Shown one piece after another: positions 1-8,739 of a stretch of DNA of 64,000 nt (the stretch's first letter is position 1; every line of letters begins with the position of its first letter). The position numbers and the translations under genes are program-made. The notes beneath the pieces are model-generated. The model saw nothing but the letters and a program-made list of their open reading frames with translations, did not search any database and was not told the DNA's origin. Source of the DNA: Chlorogloea sp. CCALA 695 (lineage in GTDB: Bacteria > Cyanobacteriota > Cyanobacteriia > Cyanobacteriales > Chroococcidiopsidaceae). The stretch is from positions 50,333 to 114,332 of the forward strand of contig NZ_PVWN01000011.1 in assembly GCF_003003885.1 (NCBI RefSeq), given 5' to 3'.

Positions 1-1
1 A

Positions 2-1018
2 TTGCAAACGTGGGAAATTGCCCCGCCTTTTGTAGAAATTCTGGCTAATACGGGCGTTCGCTGCTTGCAAGGGGAAGTCGCCGATATTAATACTGACGAG
101 CAACGAGTTTCTTTACTTGATGGAAGTGAGATTCCCTACGATCGCTTGGTTTTAGCTCTAGGGGGGGAAACTCCGCTAGATATGGTTCCCGGCGCTACTT
201 CTTACGCCTTCCCTTTCCGGACTGTTACCGATGCCTACAGCCTAGAACAACGCCTGCGAATGCTAGAAGGCTCCCAAATTGATAAAATTCGGGTTGCTAT
301 TGTCGGCGCGGGTTATAGTGGCGTAGAACTGGCGTGTAAGCTGTCAGAACGTTTAAAAGATCGAGGTAGATTGCGGCTAGTAGAATTAAGCGACCAAATT
401 TTGCGGACATCGCCAGAATTTAACCGGACAACAGCAACTAAGGCTTTAGAAGCGCGGGGAGTGTGGGTTGATTTAGAAACGAAAGTAGAATCAATTACCA
501 GTGATGCGATCGCTTTAGAATACAAAAATCAAGTAGATACAATTCCTGTAGAGTTGGTAATTTGGACGGTAGGGACGCGGGTAAATCCAGTAGTACAAAG
601 TCTTCCCCTCAAGCACAACGGTAGAAATCAAATTACTACTACAACTACATTACAAGCAATAGACCATCCAGAAATCTTTGCTCTGGGCGATTTAGCTGAT
701 TGCATTGATGCTGATGGTAAGCAAGTACCAACTACTGCTCAGTCTGCTTTTCAACAAGCCGATTATGTTGGTTGGAATATCTGGGCTTCGCTTACAGATA
801 GACCTTTGCTACCTTTCCGTTATCAGCATTTAGGTGAGATGATGACGTTAGGCACAAACAGCGCAACTTTTGCAGGTTTAGGAATAAAACTAGACGGATC
901 TTTAGCTTACGTTGCTCGTCGCCTTGCTTATCTTTACCGGATGCCTTCTTTGGGGCATCAATTAAAAGTAGGGCTAAATTGGATTACTCAGCCGATTGTC
1001 GATAGTTTGACAAATTAA
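2..1018 (+). CDS. Type II NAD(P)H dehydrogenase (NDH-2), 5'-truncated by the window edge
   Basis: Single-polypeptide FAD oxidoreductase that would pass electrons from NAD(P)H to quinone at the membrane without pumping protons. The visible 338 residues contain the second Rossmann motif (VAIVGAGYSG, about residues 98-107), which binds NAD(P)H, and the C-terminal flavin motif around 'ALGDLAD' near residue 225. The first FAD-binding GxGxxG segment is missing. The reading frame is open to the first bases of the window and has no credible start codon there, so the gene must begin upstream. Family members are roughly 390-450 residues, so about 60-100 residues lie outside. The family is clear; which of the cyanobacterial NDH-2 paralogues this is cannot be said. 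Confidence 0.88.
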   Translation: MQTWEIAPPFVEILANTGVRCLQGEVADINTDEQRVSLLDGSEIPYDRLVLALGGETPLDMVPGATSYAFPFRTVTDAYSLEQRLRMLEGSQIDKIRVAIVGAGYSGVELACKLSERLKDRGRLRLVELSDQILRTSPEFNRTTATKALEARGVWVDLETKVESITSDAIALEYKNQVDTIPVELVIWTVGTRVNPVVQSLPLKHNGRNQITTTTTLQAIDHPEIFALGDLADCIDADGKQVPTTAQSAFQQADYVGWNIWASLTDRPLLPFRYQHLGEMMTLGTNSATFAGLGIKLDGSLAYVARRLAYLYRMPSLGHQLKVGLNWITQPIVDSLTN

Positions 1019-1440
1019 AGTTGAGCAAGTTAAATATTGCTTTAGAACAGATTTTAACAGGTATGGTTGGTAAATTTTGCTTTGGTAAGATCCCCCCAGC
1101 CCACGTCAACAAAGCGGTCAGGTTCAGCTACAACGCTTTTTGACTCCCCTTGAAAAAGGGGGGAGAATATTTTTTAGCCTGATATTGTCCACGTTTTTGT
1201 AAGGTGAATAATATTTCTAAGCTTGATATTTCCCTCCCCTTTTTTAAGGGCGAATATCTTTTAGCCTTATATTTTCCCCTTTTTTAAGGGTGAACAATAT
1301 TTCTTAGTCTAATATTTCCCCCCTTTTTAAGGGGGGATCAACTCTGTACTTTCCCAAAAATTTAGCAAACAATCCTCAAAGACCAAAAATTGTTAAACCT
1401 CGAATTATAATTTTGTTGAATATGTTTTAAAACTATAAAA
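1019..1440. other. Intergenic region with palindromic repeats, no gene seen
   Basis: This 422-base gap holds no convincing reading frame. Its first part is ordinary AT-rich spacer with a weak hairpin (AAAGCG...CGCTTT then Ts, about 1122-1142) that could end the NDH-2 transcript. Its second part is the tandem palindromic repeat array listed separately. Confidence 0.6.
1144..1337. repeat. Degenerate tandem array of about four 41-46 bp palindromic repeats
   Basis: Each unit reads roughly as a C-run, T-run, AAGGG arm, then 'GAATATTTYTTAGYCTGATATT' in degenerate form. Copies start near 1145, 1191, 1237 and 1278, and the array ends in one more CCCCC-TTTTTAA-GGGGG arm at 1319-1337. The CCCCTT/AAGGGG arms can form a hairpin in every unit. 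The same arm sequence recurs at 42594-42614, so it is a dispersed element that has multiplied locally here. Confidence 0.75.
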
Positions 1441-2007
1441 ATGGTCAATACTTTTAAATCTAACGTATTTTGGATTATATTCGCTAGTTTAGTAATTTCA
1501 TTTTCTTTAACAGTATTTTCTAACTGGGTATTACTAGGATGTATTTGGTTTGCAGTATTTTTTATTTTTAGATTATCCAATCTAGAAAAAAATCTATCTG
1601 TTAGCGAACATAAATTATACATAGTAACAGCTTTTGTATTTCCTATAATCGAAACATCGCTAACTTGGATGATTCAAAAAAATATCATTCCCTATTCCTG
1701 GTTTTGGCTCAATCGACTAGAACATTTTTGTTCGGCGGTAGGAGTTAGCATAATTTTATTACCCATGTATATAAACATTTGGCATAGTTTAAAATGGTGG
1801 CAAAATCTGGTTTTTATATTAGGTTTAGTTTGCTTAATTGGCAATTTCAATGAGTTTTTTGAATTTTTCTTGCGAGTATGTTGTCAGCCAATTAGTGACA
1901 GTAAGTTTGCACTTTATTATTCAGATACTATATACGACATGGGTGTAAACTTGATAGGTGCATTTGTGGGATTTTTAATTATAAAATTGAATGTTAGAGC
2001 GTTATGA
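1441..2007 (+). CDS. Conserved multi-pass membrane protein of unknown function
   Basis: A 188-residue hydrophobic protein with about five predicted membrane segments (near residues 8-40, 60-80, 95-112, 118-138 and 163-183). A polar block between the last two segments carries an NEFFEFF stretch and YYSDTIYDMGVN. This acidic arrangement before the last helix distantly recalls YjdF/DUF2238-type inner membrane proteins, but I would not assign that family firmly. Its last codons overlap the next gene as ATGA (2004-2007), so the HAD gene is probably translated by coupling and the two may work together. Codon use is more AT-rich than that of its neighbours. Confidence 0.7.
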   Translation: MVNTFKSNVFWIIFASLVISFSLTVFSNWVLLGCIWFAVFFIFRLSNLEKNLSVSEHKLYIVTAFVFPIIETSLTWMIQKNIIPYSWFWLNRLEHFCSAVGVSIILLPMYINIWHSLKWWQNLVFILGLVCLIGNFNEFFEFFLRVCCQPISDSKFALYYSDTIYDMGVNLIGAFVGFLIIKLNVRAL

Positions 2008-2648
2008 AGCAGCCTAAAGTAATTTTTTTAGATGCCGTTGGTACGTTATTCGGCGTTAAAGGCAGTGTTGGTAAAGCTTATGCAAATATTGCAGGACAAT
2101 TTGGTGTTGAAGTATCTGAGACAGCAATAGATGCGGCGTTTTTTAAAAGCTTTGCTGCTGCGCCGCCGCCAATATTTCCAGGAGTAAAACTTGAGGATAT
2201 TCCTAATTATGAATTTGAATGGTGGCAAATGGTAGCTTTAGAGACATTTCAACAAGTAGGAGCCGTTAACCAATTTGCAGATTTCTCTAAGTTTTTTGAA
2301 CAACTTTACAGCCACTTTGCTACAGCTAAACCTTGGCTTTTATATGACGATGTTATACCTACTTTAAAAAGTTGGCAAAAAAGAAACATTGAATTAGGTA
2401 TAATCTCAAATTTTGATTCGCGGCTTTATTTAGTTTTAGAATCTCTACATATAATCGACTTTTTTACATCTATTACTATTTCTACCGAAGTGAGCGCCGC
2501 TAAACCAAATAAACAGATTTTTACAGATAGTTTAAATAAGCATAACTGCCAAGCTGCGGACGCATGGCACATTGGCGATAGTTTTAAGGAAGATTATCAA
2601 GGAGCAAGGGCGGCAGGAATCAAAGCAATCTTAATTAAGCGCCATTAA
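2004..2648 (+). CDS. HAD-superfamily hydrolase (subfamily IA, REG-2-like)
   Basis: A 214-residue haloacid dehalogenase-fold protein. Motif I is DAVGTLF (residues 9-15), with the nucleophile Asp9. Motif II is the Ser in 'IISNFDSR', motif III the Lys of 'AAKPNKQIF', and motif IV is GDSFKEDYQGA near the C-terminus. The second motif-I aspartate, the usual acid/base of HAD phosphatases, is replaced by Val, as in the REG-2-like subgroup. Phosphatase activity is therefore uncertain and the substrate unknown. The start codon overlaps the stop of the preceding membrane protein gene. Confidence 0.85.
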   Translation: MKQPKVIFLDAVGTLFGVKGSVGKAYANIAGQFGVEVSETAIDAAFFKSFAAAPPPIFPGVKLEDIPNYEFEWWQMVALETFQQVGAVNQFADFSKFFEQLYSHFATAKPWLLYDDVIPTLKSWQKRNIELGIISNFDSRLYLVLESLHIIDFFTSITISTEVSAAKPNKQIFTDSLNKHNCQAADAWHIGDSFKEDYQGARAAGIKAILIKRH

Positions 2649-2743
2649 ATACAGCCACTCATTAATCTGTCTAGCTAAAATAACTATTTTCGGCATAACA
2701 AAGAGTAAAGTATAAACAAATAAATTTATCTGGCGATTTAGTT

Positions 2744-4633
2744 ATGTTAAATAGCCCCTCAAAACGTACTGCTGATTACGCCAACGTGCAATCTATCCCA
2801 GAAATATGGGCGATCGCAATTCAAAATTTTGGCGATACAATTGCCCTTAGAGATCCCCACGTCCAGCCCGAAGTAGTTTTAACTTATAGTCAGTTATACC
2901 AACAGATTGAGCAGTTTGCCGCCGGATTGCAAGCCTTGGGAATCAAGCAAGGCGATCGCATTGCCTTATTTGCTGAGAATCAACCACGCTGGCTCGTTGC
3001 TGATCAAGGTATCATGACGGCAGGGGCAACAAATGCCGTCCGGGGCGCGCAAGCCGACCGCGAGGAGCTACTATATATCCTCTCTCATAGCGATAGCGTA
3101 GCGCTGGTAGTGCAAGACAAAGCAACACTACAAAAACTGCTAACTGATAGCAAACTCCCCGTAAACCTGGCAATTTTACTCTCTGACGAACAGCCATTAG
3201 AAATTGCAAATACAAAAATCCTTAACTATTCTCAGGTGATTTCTTTAGGTGCAAGTCATAGCTTACAACCCGTTCAACACCATAAAGAAGATTTAGCTAC
3301 TTTGATGTACACTTCTGGCACTTCAGGGCAACCAAAGGGAGTTATGCTCAGTCATCGTAACTTGTTATCCCAGGTTTTTGGCGCGACTGTGGTAGTTGAG
3401 CCGCAGCCAGGAGAAGTAGTCATGAGTATTTTACCGATTTGGCACTGTTACGAACGCAGTTTTGAATACTTTATTCTCGCTCACGGCTGCACGCAGGTAT
3501 ATACAAATATTCGTTACGTCAAAAAAGACTTTAAAGACTTTAAACCCTCTTATATGGTGGGTGTACCGCGATTATGGGAGTCTATTTACGAAGGCGTACA
3601 AAAGCAATTTCGAGAGCAACCTACTAATAAACAACGTTTAATCAACTTTTTCTTTGCTCAAAGTCAACGCTATATTATGGCGCGTCGCCTCGTCCAAGGC
3701 TTAGATTTAAACAATCTTTCCCCCTCAGTATTTGCAAAAATTTGGGCGAGTGTAATATCGATTCCTTTAGGTTTGATTCATCAGTTAGCAGACAAAATAG
3801 TATACAAGCAGGTACGAGAAGCAACGGGAGGAAAAGTTAAGTTTTTAGTAAGTGGTGGCGGTTCGATTGCGGAACACTTGGAGGATTTTTACGAAATTGT
3901 TGGCGTTGACATTTTAGGCGGTTACGGTTTGACGGAAACCTCTCCTATTACTCATGTGCGGCGGACTTGGCGCAACTTGCGCGGTGCTGATGGTCAACCT
4001 TTACCCAATACTGAAACGCAAATTGTCGAACTTGAAACACATCTACCTCTACCTGTGGGCAAAAAAGGCTTAGTGATGATTCGTGGAAATCAAGTAATGC
4101 AGGGTTATTACAAAAATCCTGAAGCTACTGCAAAGGTTATTAATTCTCAAGGTTGGTTTAATACAGGAGATTTGGGCTGGGTTTCTAGTCAAAACGATTT
4201 AATTATTACTGGACGGGCTAAAGATACTATTGTTTTGAGTAACGGGGAAAATATCGAACCGCAGCCAATAGAAAATGCTTGTTTGCGATCGCCTTACATT
4301 GACCAAATTATGTTAGTCGGGCAAGATATGCGCTCTCTGGGTGCTTTAATTGTCCCCAACGAAGACGCTTTGCAACAATGGGCTGCTACCCAAAAAATAG
4401 AAATATCTGCTAATAACCTTGATAGCAAAGCAATTCAAGACTTATATCGGCAAGAGTTGAACCGAGAAGTCCAAAGTCGCCCTGGTTATCGCCCTGATGA
4501 GCGGATTAGTACCTTTAAGCTAATTGGTGAACCTTTTTCAATTGAAAATGGCACAATGACCCAAACATTGAAGATTAAACGATCTGTTGTGATGGATCGC
4601 TACCACGATATTATTGACAAGATGTTTGCTTAA
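2744..4633 (+). CDS. aas: Acyl-ACP synthetase / long-chain fatty acid--CoA ligase family
   Basis: ANL-superfamily adenylating enzyme of 629 residues. The P-loop MYTSGTSGQPKG lies near residues 187-199, the adenine motif GYGLTETSP near 391, the TGDLGW aspartate near 474, the hinge GRAKDTIV near 490, and the C-terminal catalytic lysine in QTLKIKR near 610. In cyanobacteria the homologue (Slr1609 type) activates free fatty acids and loads them onto acyl carrier protein, recycling membrane fatty acids; this role is taken from the family. Only 34 bases separate it from the YlqD gene, a pairing I recall from other cyanobacteria. The symbol rests on that context and on the sequence type. Confidence 0.88.
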   Translation: MLNSPSKRTADYANVQSIPEIWAIAIQNFGDTIALRDPHVQPEVVLTYSQLYQQIEQFAAGLQALGIKQGDRIALFAENQPRWLVADQGIMTAGATNAVRGAQADREELLYILSHSDSVALVVQDKATLQKLLTDSKLPVNLAILLSDEQPLEIANTKILNYSQVISLGASHSLQPVQHHKEDLATLMYTSGTSGQPKGVMLSHRNLLSQVFGATVVVEPQPGEVVMSILPIWHCYERSFEYFILAHGCTQVYTNIRYVKKDFKDFKPSYMVGVPRLWESIYEGVQKQFREQPTNKQRLINFFFAQSQRYIMARRLVQGLDLNNLSPSVFAKIWASVISIPLGLIHQLADKIVYKQVREATGGKVKFLVSGGGSIAEHLEDFYEIVGVDILGGYGLTETSPITHVRRTWRNLRGADGQPLPNTETQIVELETHLPLPVGKKGLVMIRGNQVMQGYYKNPEATAKVINSQGWFNTGDLGWVSSQNDLIITGRAKDTIVLSNGENIEPQPIENACLRSPYIDQIMLVGQDMRSLGALIVPNEDALQQWAATQKIEISANNLDSKAIQDLYRQELNREVQSRPGYRPDERISTFKLIGEPFSIENGTMTQTLKIKRSVVMDRYHDIIDKMFA

Positions 4634-4667
4634 AGCAAGTTAAAAGTAGTAATTGTGCTGTGATTTT

Positions 4668-5117
4668 ATGGATATTTCCCCCACTCAACTGACCCTAAAA
4701 CGCCCGATCAATGTCAAAGCTGTAGTAACTCCACGTTGGAAAGACGAAATTCAGCAACAATTGCAAGGTCAAATTAACCAAGTAGACGGTCAATTGCAGC
4801 AATTAGATATGCAAGGACAAAGAGCAATTTTAGAAATTCAAAAGCAAAGTCTGCAACCCCCAGGCCCGCAGACGCTGCAACAAATTGAAGGTATCCAAAT
4901 TCAAGTCAATGAGAAAAAAAGCGAACTTTTGGAGCAAAAAAACCAAAGTTTGCAGAATCTCCAGCAAGTGCAGCTATTAGAAATGGAGCAAGAAGTTAAC
5001 CAATTTCAACTTGAAGGGTTGTTTAGCGTTCAACCTGGAGACAACCTAATTAGCAAAATGCAGGTAGAAATTCTCCTGCGCGATGGCATAGTCGAAGAAA
5101 TCCGGGGAGATATTTAA
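4668..5117 (+). CDS. YlqD-family coiled-coil protein
   Basis: A 149-residue protein. A short beta-like head carrying 'LKRPINVKAVVTPRWK' is followed by a Gln-rich coiled coil (about residues 25-115) and a small C-terminal domain with 'GDNLISKMQVEILLRDG'. This matches the YlqD family, whose function is unknown. I chose the ATG at 4668; a TTG at 4653 would add five residues (MCCDF) and neither has a strong Shine-Dalgarno sequence. It lies directly downstream of the acyl-ACP synthetase gene on the same strand, so cotranscription is likely. Confidence 0.8.
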   Translation: MDISPTQLTLKRPINVKAVVTPRWKDEIQQQLQGQINQVDGQLQQLDMQGQRAILEIQKQSLQPPGPQTLQQIEGIQIQVNEKKSELLEQKNQSLQNLQQVQLLEMEQEVNQFQLEGLFSVQPGDNLISKMQVEILLRDGIVEEIRGDI

Positions 5118-5125
5118 GCTCCATC

Positions 5126-5148
5126 CAGACGTTCGGTGCGAACGTCTG
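5126..5148. repeat. Short palindromic repeat (10-bp perfect arms)
   Basis: CAGACGTTCG-GTG-CGAACGTCTG is a perfect hairpin just after the YlqD stop codon. There is no T-run after it, so it is more likely a dispersed palindrome than a classical terminator. It resembles, in its GACGT arms, the palindromes at 12963-12987, 24711-24731 and 36800-36826. Confidence 0.7.
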
Positions 5149-5224
5149 CGATCGCCTAGAGAGAGATACAATACAAGTCTTCTTTGATAATTAAAATTAA
5201 TCGCTTATTGCTTCAAGGTTACAA

Positions 5225-6493
5225 ATGATTCACGAAGTATTTATGCCTGCTTTGAGTTCCACCATGACGGAGGGCAAAATTGTCTCTTGGGTAAAGTCGC
5301 CAGGGGACAAAGTAGAAAAAGGCGAAACAGTAGTAGTAGTGGAATCAGATAAAGCGGATATGGATGTAGAAACCTTCTATGAAGGCTATATAGCAACTAT
5401 CTTAGTAGAATCTGGCGCTACGGCTCCTGTAGGGAGTGCGATCGCTCTGATTGCCGAAACTGAAGCAGAGATTGCGATCGCCAAGCAGCAAGCTACTCCA
5501 AGCAATGCTACAACTTCTCCTGGACAGGTGGCAGATATTGCTAGCACTGTAGTTAGTTCTGCTCCTTCTCAAAATGGCTCAAAGGTTGAGGAAACCAGAA
5601 TTATGGTTTCTCCCCGCGCCCGGAAGTTAGCCAAAGAAATGAAAGTTGATTTAAGCAGCCTCACAGGTAGCGGGCCTGGTGGGCGCATTGTCGCTGAGGA
5701 TGTAGAAGCGGCAGCAAATATTAGTACACCCACTCCTACCCCTGTAGTGCCGCCTCCGGTAGTGTCCCCGCCTCCGGTACCGGCTCAACAAGTTGCTCCT
5801 AGTACCGTTGCCGCAACGCCGGGTCAAGTAGTGCCAATGAACACGCTACAAAATGCGGTAGTGCGAAACATGATGGCGAGCTTGCAAGTACCAACTTTTC
5901 ATGTAGGCTATACCATTACTACCGAGGGGTTGGATGCGCTGTACAAGCAGATTAAGTCTAAAGGTGTGACGATGACGGCGCTGCTTGCCAAAGCCGTTGC
6001 TGTTACTTTACAAAAGCATCCTTTAGTTAATGCCAGCTACTCTGAGCAAAAAATTGTTTATCATCCCAATATCAATATTGCTGTAGCGGTAGCTATGGAT
6101 GATGGTGGATTAATTACGCCCGTATTGCAAAATGCTGATAAAGTTGATATTTATTCCTTGTCGCGCAACTGGAAATCTTTAGTTGAAAGAGCCAGAGCCA
6201 AGCAGTTACAACCAGAGGAGTACAATAGCGGTACTTTTACTTTGTCGAATCTGGGAATGTTTGGTGTAGATCGCTTTGATGCGATTTTGCCTCCCGGACA
6301 AGGCTCGATTTTAGCTATTGGTGCAGCGCGAAATCAAGTTGTAGCAAGCCCTGATGGTCTGCTGGGCGTAAAACCACAAATGCAGGTAAATATTACTTGC
6401 GATCACCGGATTATTTATGGTGCTACGGCGGCGGCATTTTTGAAGGATTTGGCAAAATTGATTGAAACAAATGCTCAGTCTTTAACTCTTTAG
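5225..6493 (+). CDS. pdhC: Pyruvate dehydrogenase E2, dihydrolipoamide acetyltransferase
   Basis: E2 core of the pyruvate dehydrogenase complex, transferring acetyl from lipoyl-lysine to CoA. An N-terminal lipoyl domain carries the target lysine in ESDKADMDVE (about residue 43). A peripheral subunit-binding domain follows (VSPRARKLAKEM...GPGGRIVAEDV, about 127-162), then a Pro-rich linker (165-198) and the catalytic domain. The active-site motif reads DHRIIYGA (about 392), with Tyr where most bacterial E2s have Asp; I recall the same variant in plastid-type E2, which fits a cyanobacterium. E3 (lpdA) and lipoyl synthase (lipA) are elsewhere in the window, while no E1 gene is visible. A strong terminator follows. 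Confidence 0.93.
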   Translation: MIHEVFMPALSSTMTEGKIVSWVKSPGDKVEKGETVVVVESDKADMDVETFYEGYIATILVESGATAPVGSAIALIAETEAEIAIAKQQATPSNATTSPGQVADIASTVVSSAPSQNGSKVEETRIMVSPRARKLAKEMKVDLSSLTGSGPGGRIVAEDVEAAANISTPTPTPVVPPPVVSPPPVPAQQVAPSTVAATPGQVVPMNTLQNAVVRNMMASLQVPTFHVGYTITTEGLDALYKQIKSKGVTMTALLAKAVAVTLQKHPLVNASYSEQKIVYHPNINIAVAVAMDDGGLITPVLQNADKVDIYSLSRNWKSLVERARAKQLQPEEYNSGTFTLSNLGMFGVDRFDAILPPGQGSILAIGAARNQVVASPDGLLGVKPQMQVNITCDHRIIYGATAAAFLKDLAKLIETNAQSLTL

Positions 6494-6511
6494 ATTGCGG
6501 TTATTTAGAAG

Positions 6512-6540
6512 ACTTGGGGTCAAAAACCCCAAGTTTTTTA
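6512..6540 (+). terminator. Rho-independent terminator of pdhC
   Basis: A perfect 9-bp stem, ACTTGGGGT (6512-6520) with ACCCCAAGT (6526-6534), a 5-base loop, then a run of Ts. It lies 19 bases after the pdhC stop codon. Confidence 0.92.
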
Positions 6541-6670
6541 TTTTTAAAGGTAATTTTTGCGATCGCCTGATCCCACGCCGGAGTTTTTGATCTAAAATTA
6601 CTGATAGAAATTTATAAATAGCATGGCAAAAATCAAGTTATTGTGAAGCACCAGTAATGTCCCTGAAAAT

Positions 6671-6760
6671 TTTTTATATTAGAGTTACATTAAGTCAGTA
6701 ATTTTACCAATTAAAACTTTTTATATTAGAGTTAGATTAAGTCAGTGAATTTACCAATAA
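6671..6760 (+). repeat. Two direct 43-bp repeats in front of the PilB-like gene
   Basis: Copies at 6671-6713 and 6718-6760 differ at only a few positions. Both contain TTTTTATATTAGAGTTA and ATTAAGTCAGT and are separated by 4 bases, so the period is 47. They end right at the start of the PilB/GspE-like gene. They could be duplicated regulator-binding or promoter segments. Confidence 0.85.
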
Positions 6761-6762
6761 AT

Positions 6763-8436
6763 ATGCAGACTTTACCCGCAAAGACTTCCGCTTGGCAAAA
6801 ACTGATAGCTCAAGAAATTAATTGCGCCCAAGCGTTGCAACTTCTGGTAGATGAGCAAGGAATAGTAAATCAAGCCTTGCTCGACCGGGATGTAAGTTTA
6901 AGATTTTTACGACATTTTAGCGATCGCAATTCTTTACCCCCAGCAATTCCTTTATTGTTGTGGCGCGGCTGTTATTACTTAGGTAGTCCAGTTAATTTAA
7001 GCCCAGAAATAATTAGTAATTTAGGCGATCGCACTTACAGCCAGATAAAAATTATTCCTATTTCTGATAAAAGTTACCGCGCCTGGTTTCATACTCAAAA
7101 TCTTAATGTAAATAATCTTAGCTCGGCTCCTTTGGTCAACCCCCTAACGGGAGAGTACGAGCAAGAAAATATTAGCGAAACCACGGAACTGTATCTTTCC
7201 AAAGCCGCCGATCAAATTGGGCGGATCAAAACCCTGATTTCTGGAGCCTTGCGTAACCGGGCAAGCGACATTCATTTAGAGCCTATGACCGACGGTTTAA
7301 GAGTTCGTTACCGGATTGACGGCGTACTGCGAGACATTACAACCCTTCCTGCCGAACTTAGTCGCAGAGTAATTGTAGCGCTCAAAGTCATGTCTGCTAT
7401 AGACATTTCCGACAGCCGCCGCCCTCAAGATGGACGTATAGGCGAAAAATATGCCTCCCAGGAAGAAACTGAGCTAGGAATGGATATGCGCGTCAGCACC
7501 CTTCCCTGTGTAAACGGTGAAAAAGCTGTTATTCGTTTGCTACCGAGAAAAAATCCTTTTTCAGACATCAATAATTTAGGATTTTCTCAAGAAACTTTAA
7601 CAACTTACAAAAGCTGGTTAAAGCAGCCCCAAGGGATGGTTATTCTCACAGGCCCCACAGGTTCGGGGAAAACTAGCACTCTGTACACCAGCTTGCAAGC
7701 GGTGGCTAACGAACATATCAATGTAGTGACTGTAGAAGATCCGGTAGAGTATTTACTGCCCCGGATTACTCAAACTCAAGTCCATGAAGCTGCGGGAATG
7801 ACCTTTGCGGCAGGGCTACGGGCAATTTTGCGCCAAGATCCTGATGTGATTATGGTAGGAGAAATCCGCGACGCAGAAACGGCAGAAACAGCAGTAAGAG
7901 CGGCTTTAACCGGACACTTGGTATTGACTACCTTGCACACCAATGATGCTGTAGGGGCAATTCCCAGACTCAAAGACATTGGGCCTGACCCTGCCTTACT
8001 GAGCGATGCTTTACTCGGAATTGTCGCCCAGCGTTTGGTGCGTCGAGTTTGTTTTCATTGTGCTGTGCCTTATACACCAACTCCAAAAGATTTGAAGATT
8101 CTGGGCTTACAGCAAAAATTTGGTATGTGGCGTAAAGGCGTTGGTTGTCAAGCTTGTTTTAATTCTGGTTATTTGGGACGAGAGGTTATTGTAGAGTTGC
8201 TAGATATTGATGAAACTGTGCAAGAGATTATTTATGAAGGTAGTATTACTCAATTGCATCAATACCTCAAAAATATTAGTTTTTCCTCTTTTAGAGTAGC
8301 GGCAATTGAAAAAGTTACCAGTGGGTTAACTACAGTGGAGGAAATAATGCGCGTATTACCGCGTAGTTCACTTAATAGAAAAACCTCTACCCAAAACTTG
8401 CAAAGTCGGATTGAGTCATCAGTAGCCATTAATTAA
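6763..8436 (+). CDS. PilB/GspE-family secretion ATPase (type IV pilus/type II secretion-like)
   Basis: AAA-type hexameric ATPase of the GspE/PulE/PilB family, which powers assembly of pili or pseudopili at the cytoplasmic face. Visible motifs: ASDIHLEP before the nucleotide domain, Walker A GPTGSGKTS (about residue 300), Walker B around VIMVGEIRDAETA, the His box TTLHTNDA, and a zinc tetracysteine site (CFHC...CQAC). At about 557 residues it is shorter than the main cyanobacterial PilB as I recall it, mostly at the N-terminus, so it is probably a paralogue. I chose ATG 6763; a GTG at 6745, inside the second 43-bp direct repeat, would add six residues. No other pilus gene is nearby. Confidence 0.87.
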   Translation: MQTLPAKTSAWQKLIAQEINCAQALQLLVDEQGIVNQALLDRDVSLRFLRHFSDRNSLPPAIPLLLWRGCYYLGSPVNLSPEIISNLGDRTYSQIKIIPISDKSYRAWFHTQNLNVNNLSSAPLVNPLTGEYEQENISETTELYLSKAADQIGRIKTLISGALRNRASDIHLEPMTDGLRVRYRIDGVLRDITTLPAELSRRVIVALKVMSAIDISDSRRPQDGRIGEKYASQEETELGMDMRVSTLPCVNGEKAVIRLLPRKNPFSDINNLGFSQETLTTYKSWLKQPQGMVILTGPTGSGKTSTLYTSLQAVANEHINVVTVEDPVEYLLPRITQTQVHEAAGMTFAAGLRAILRQDPDVIMVGEIRDAETAETAVRAALTGHLVLTTLHTNDAVGAIPRLKDIGPDPALLSDALLGIVAQRLVRRVCFHCAVPYTPTPKDLKILGLQQKFGMWRKGVGCQACFNSGYLGREVIVELLDIDETVQEIIYEGSITQLHQYLKNISFSSFRVAAIEKVTSGLTTVEEIMRVLPRSSLNRKTSTQNLQSRIESSVAIN

Positions 8437-8739
8437 ACTCCGTAGCAAGTTAAAGACCCAAAGCTGACAAAGGTGTTGAGCGCTCTTTAATTGTTAGGAA
8501 GCTAATACGCTAAATATTGTTGGCTTTCGGTTACTTGCTATTAAATAAAACCCAAACTTATTTTAACTGTATATTTCATTTCTATTTTCAAATCAAGATA
8601 AGTTTAGGCTCCTTTGCTTTTGTTTGGCGCTCAATAAAAAAATCGCATAACTTTAGCTTGATAAGGTATGCGATTTATTAGTAAACTTGAAGATTACTGC
8701 TATTGTTTGCCAAGCGCGAATAAATAATTCTTAAAGTTT
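8437..8739. other. Intergenic region, one hairpin, no gene seen
   Basis: A 303-base AT-rich gap between the PilB-like ATPase and the PhnD-type gene. The only structure I see is the A-run/hairpin/T-run element at 8634-8680. Confidence 0.55.
8634..8680. terminator. Bidirectional terminator-like hairpin
   Basis: A perfect inverted repeat AAATCGCATA (8640-8649) / TATGCGATTT (8667-8676), with an A-run on the left and Ts on the right. The 17-base loop is long. It sits between two genes on the plus strand and could end the PilB-like transcript. Confidence 0.5.

Noticed and set aside
1144..1337. CRISPR array
   Set aside because: Units are degenerate, palindromic and directly joined, with no unique spacers of constant length.
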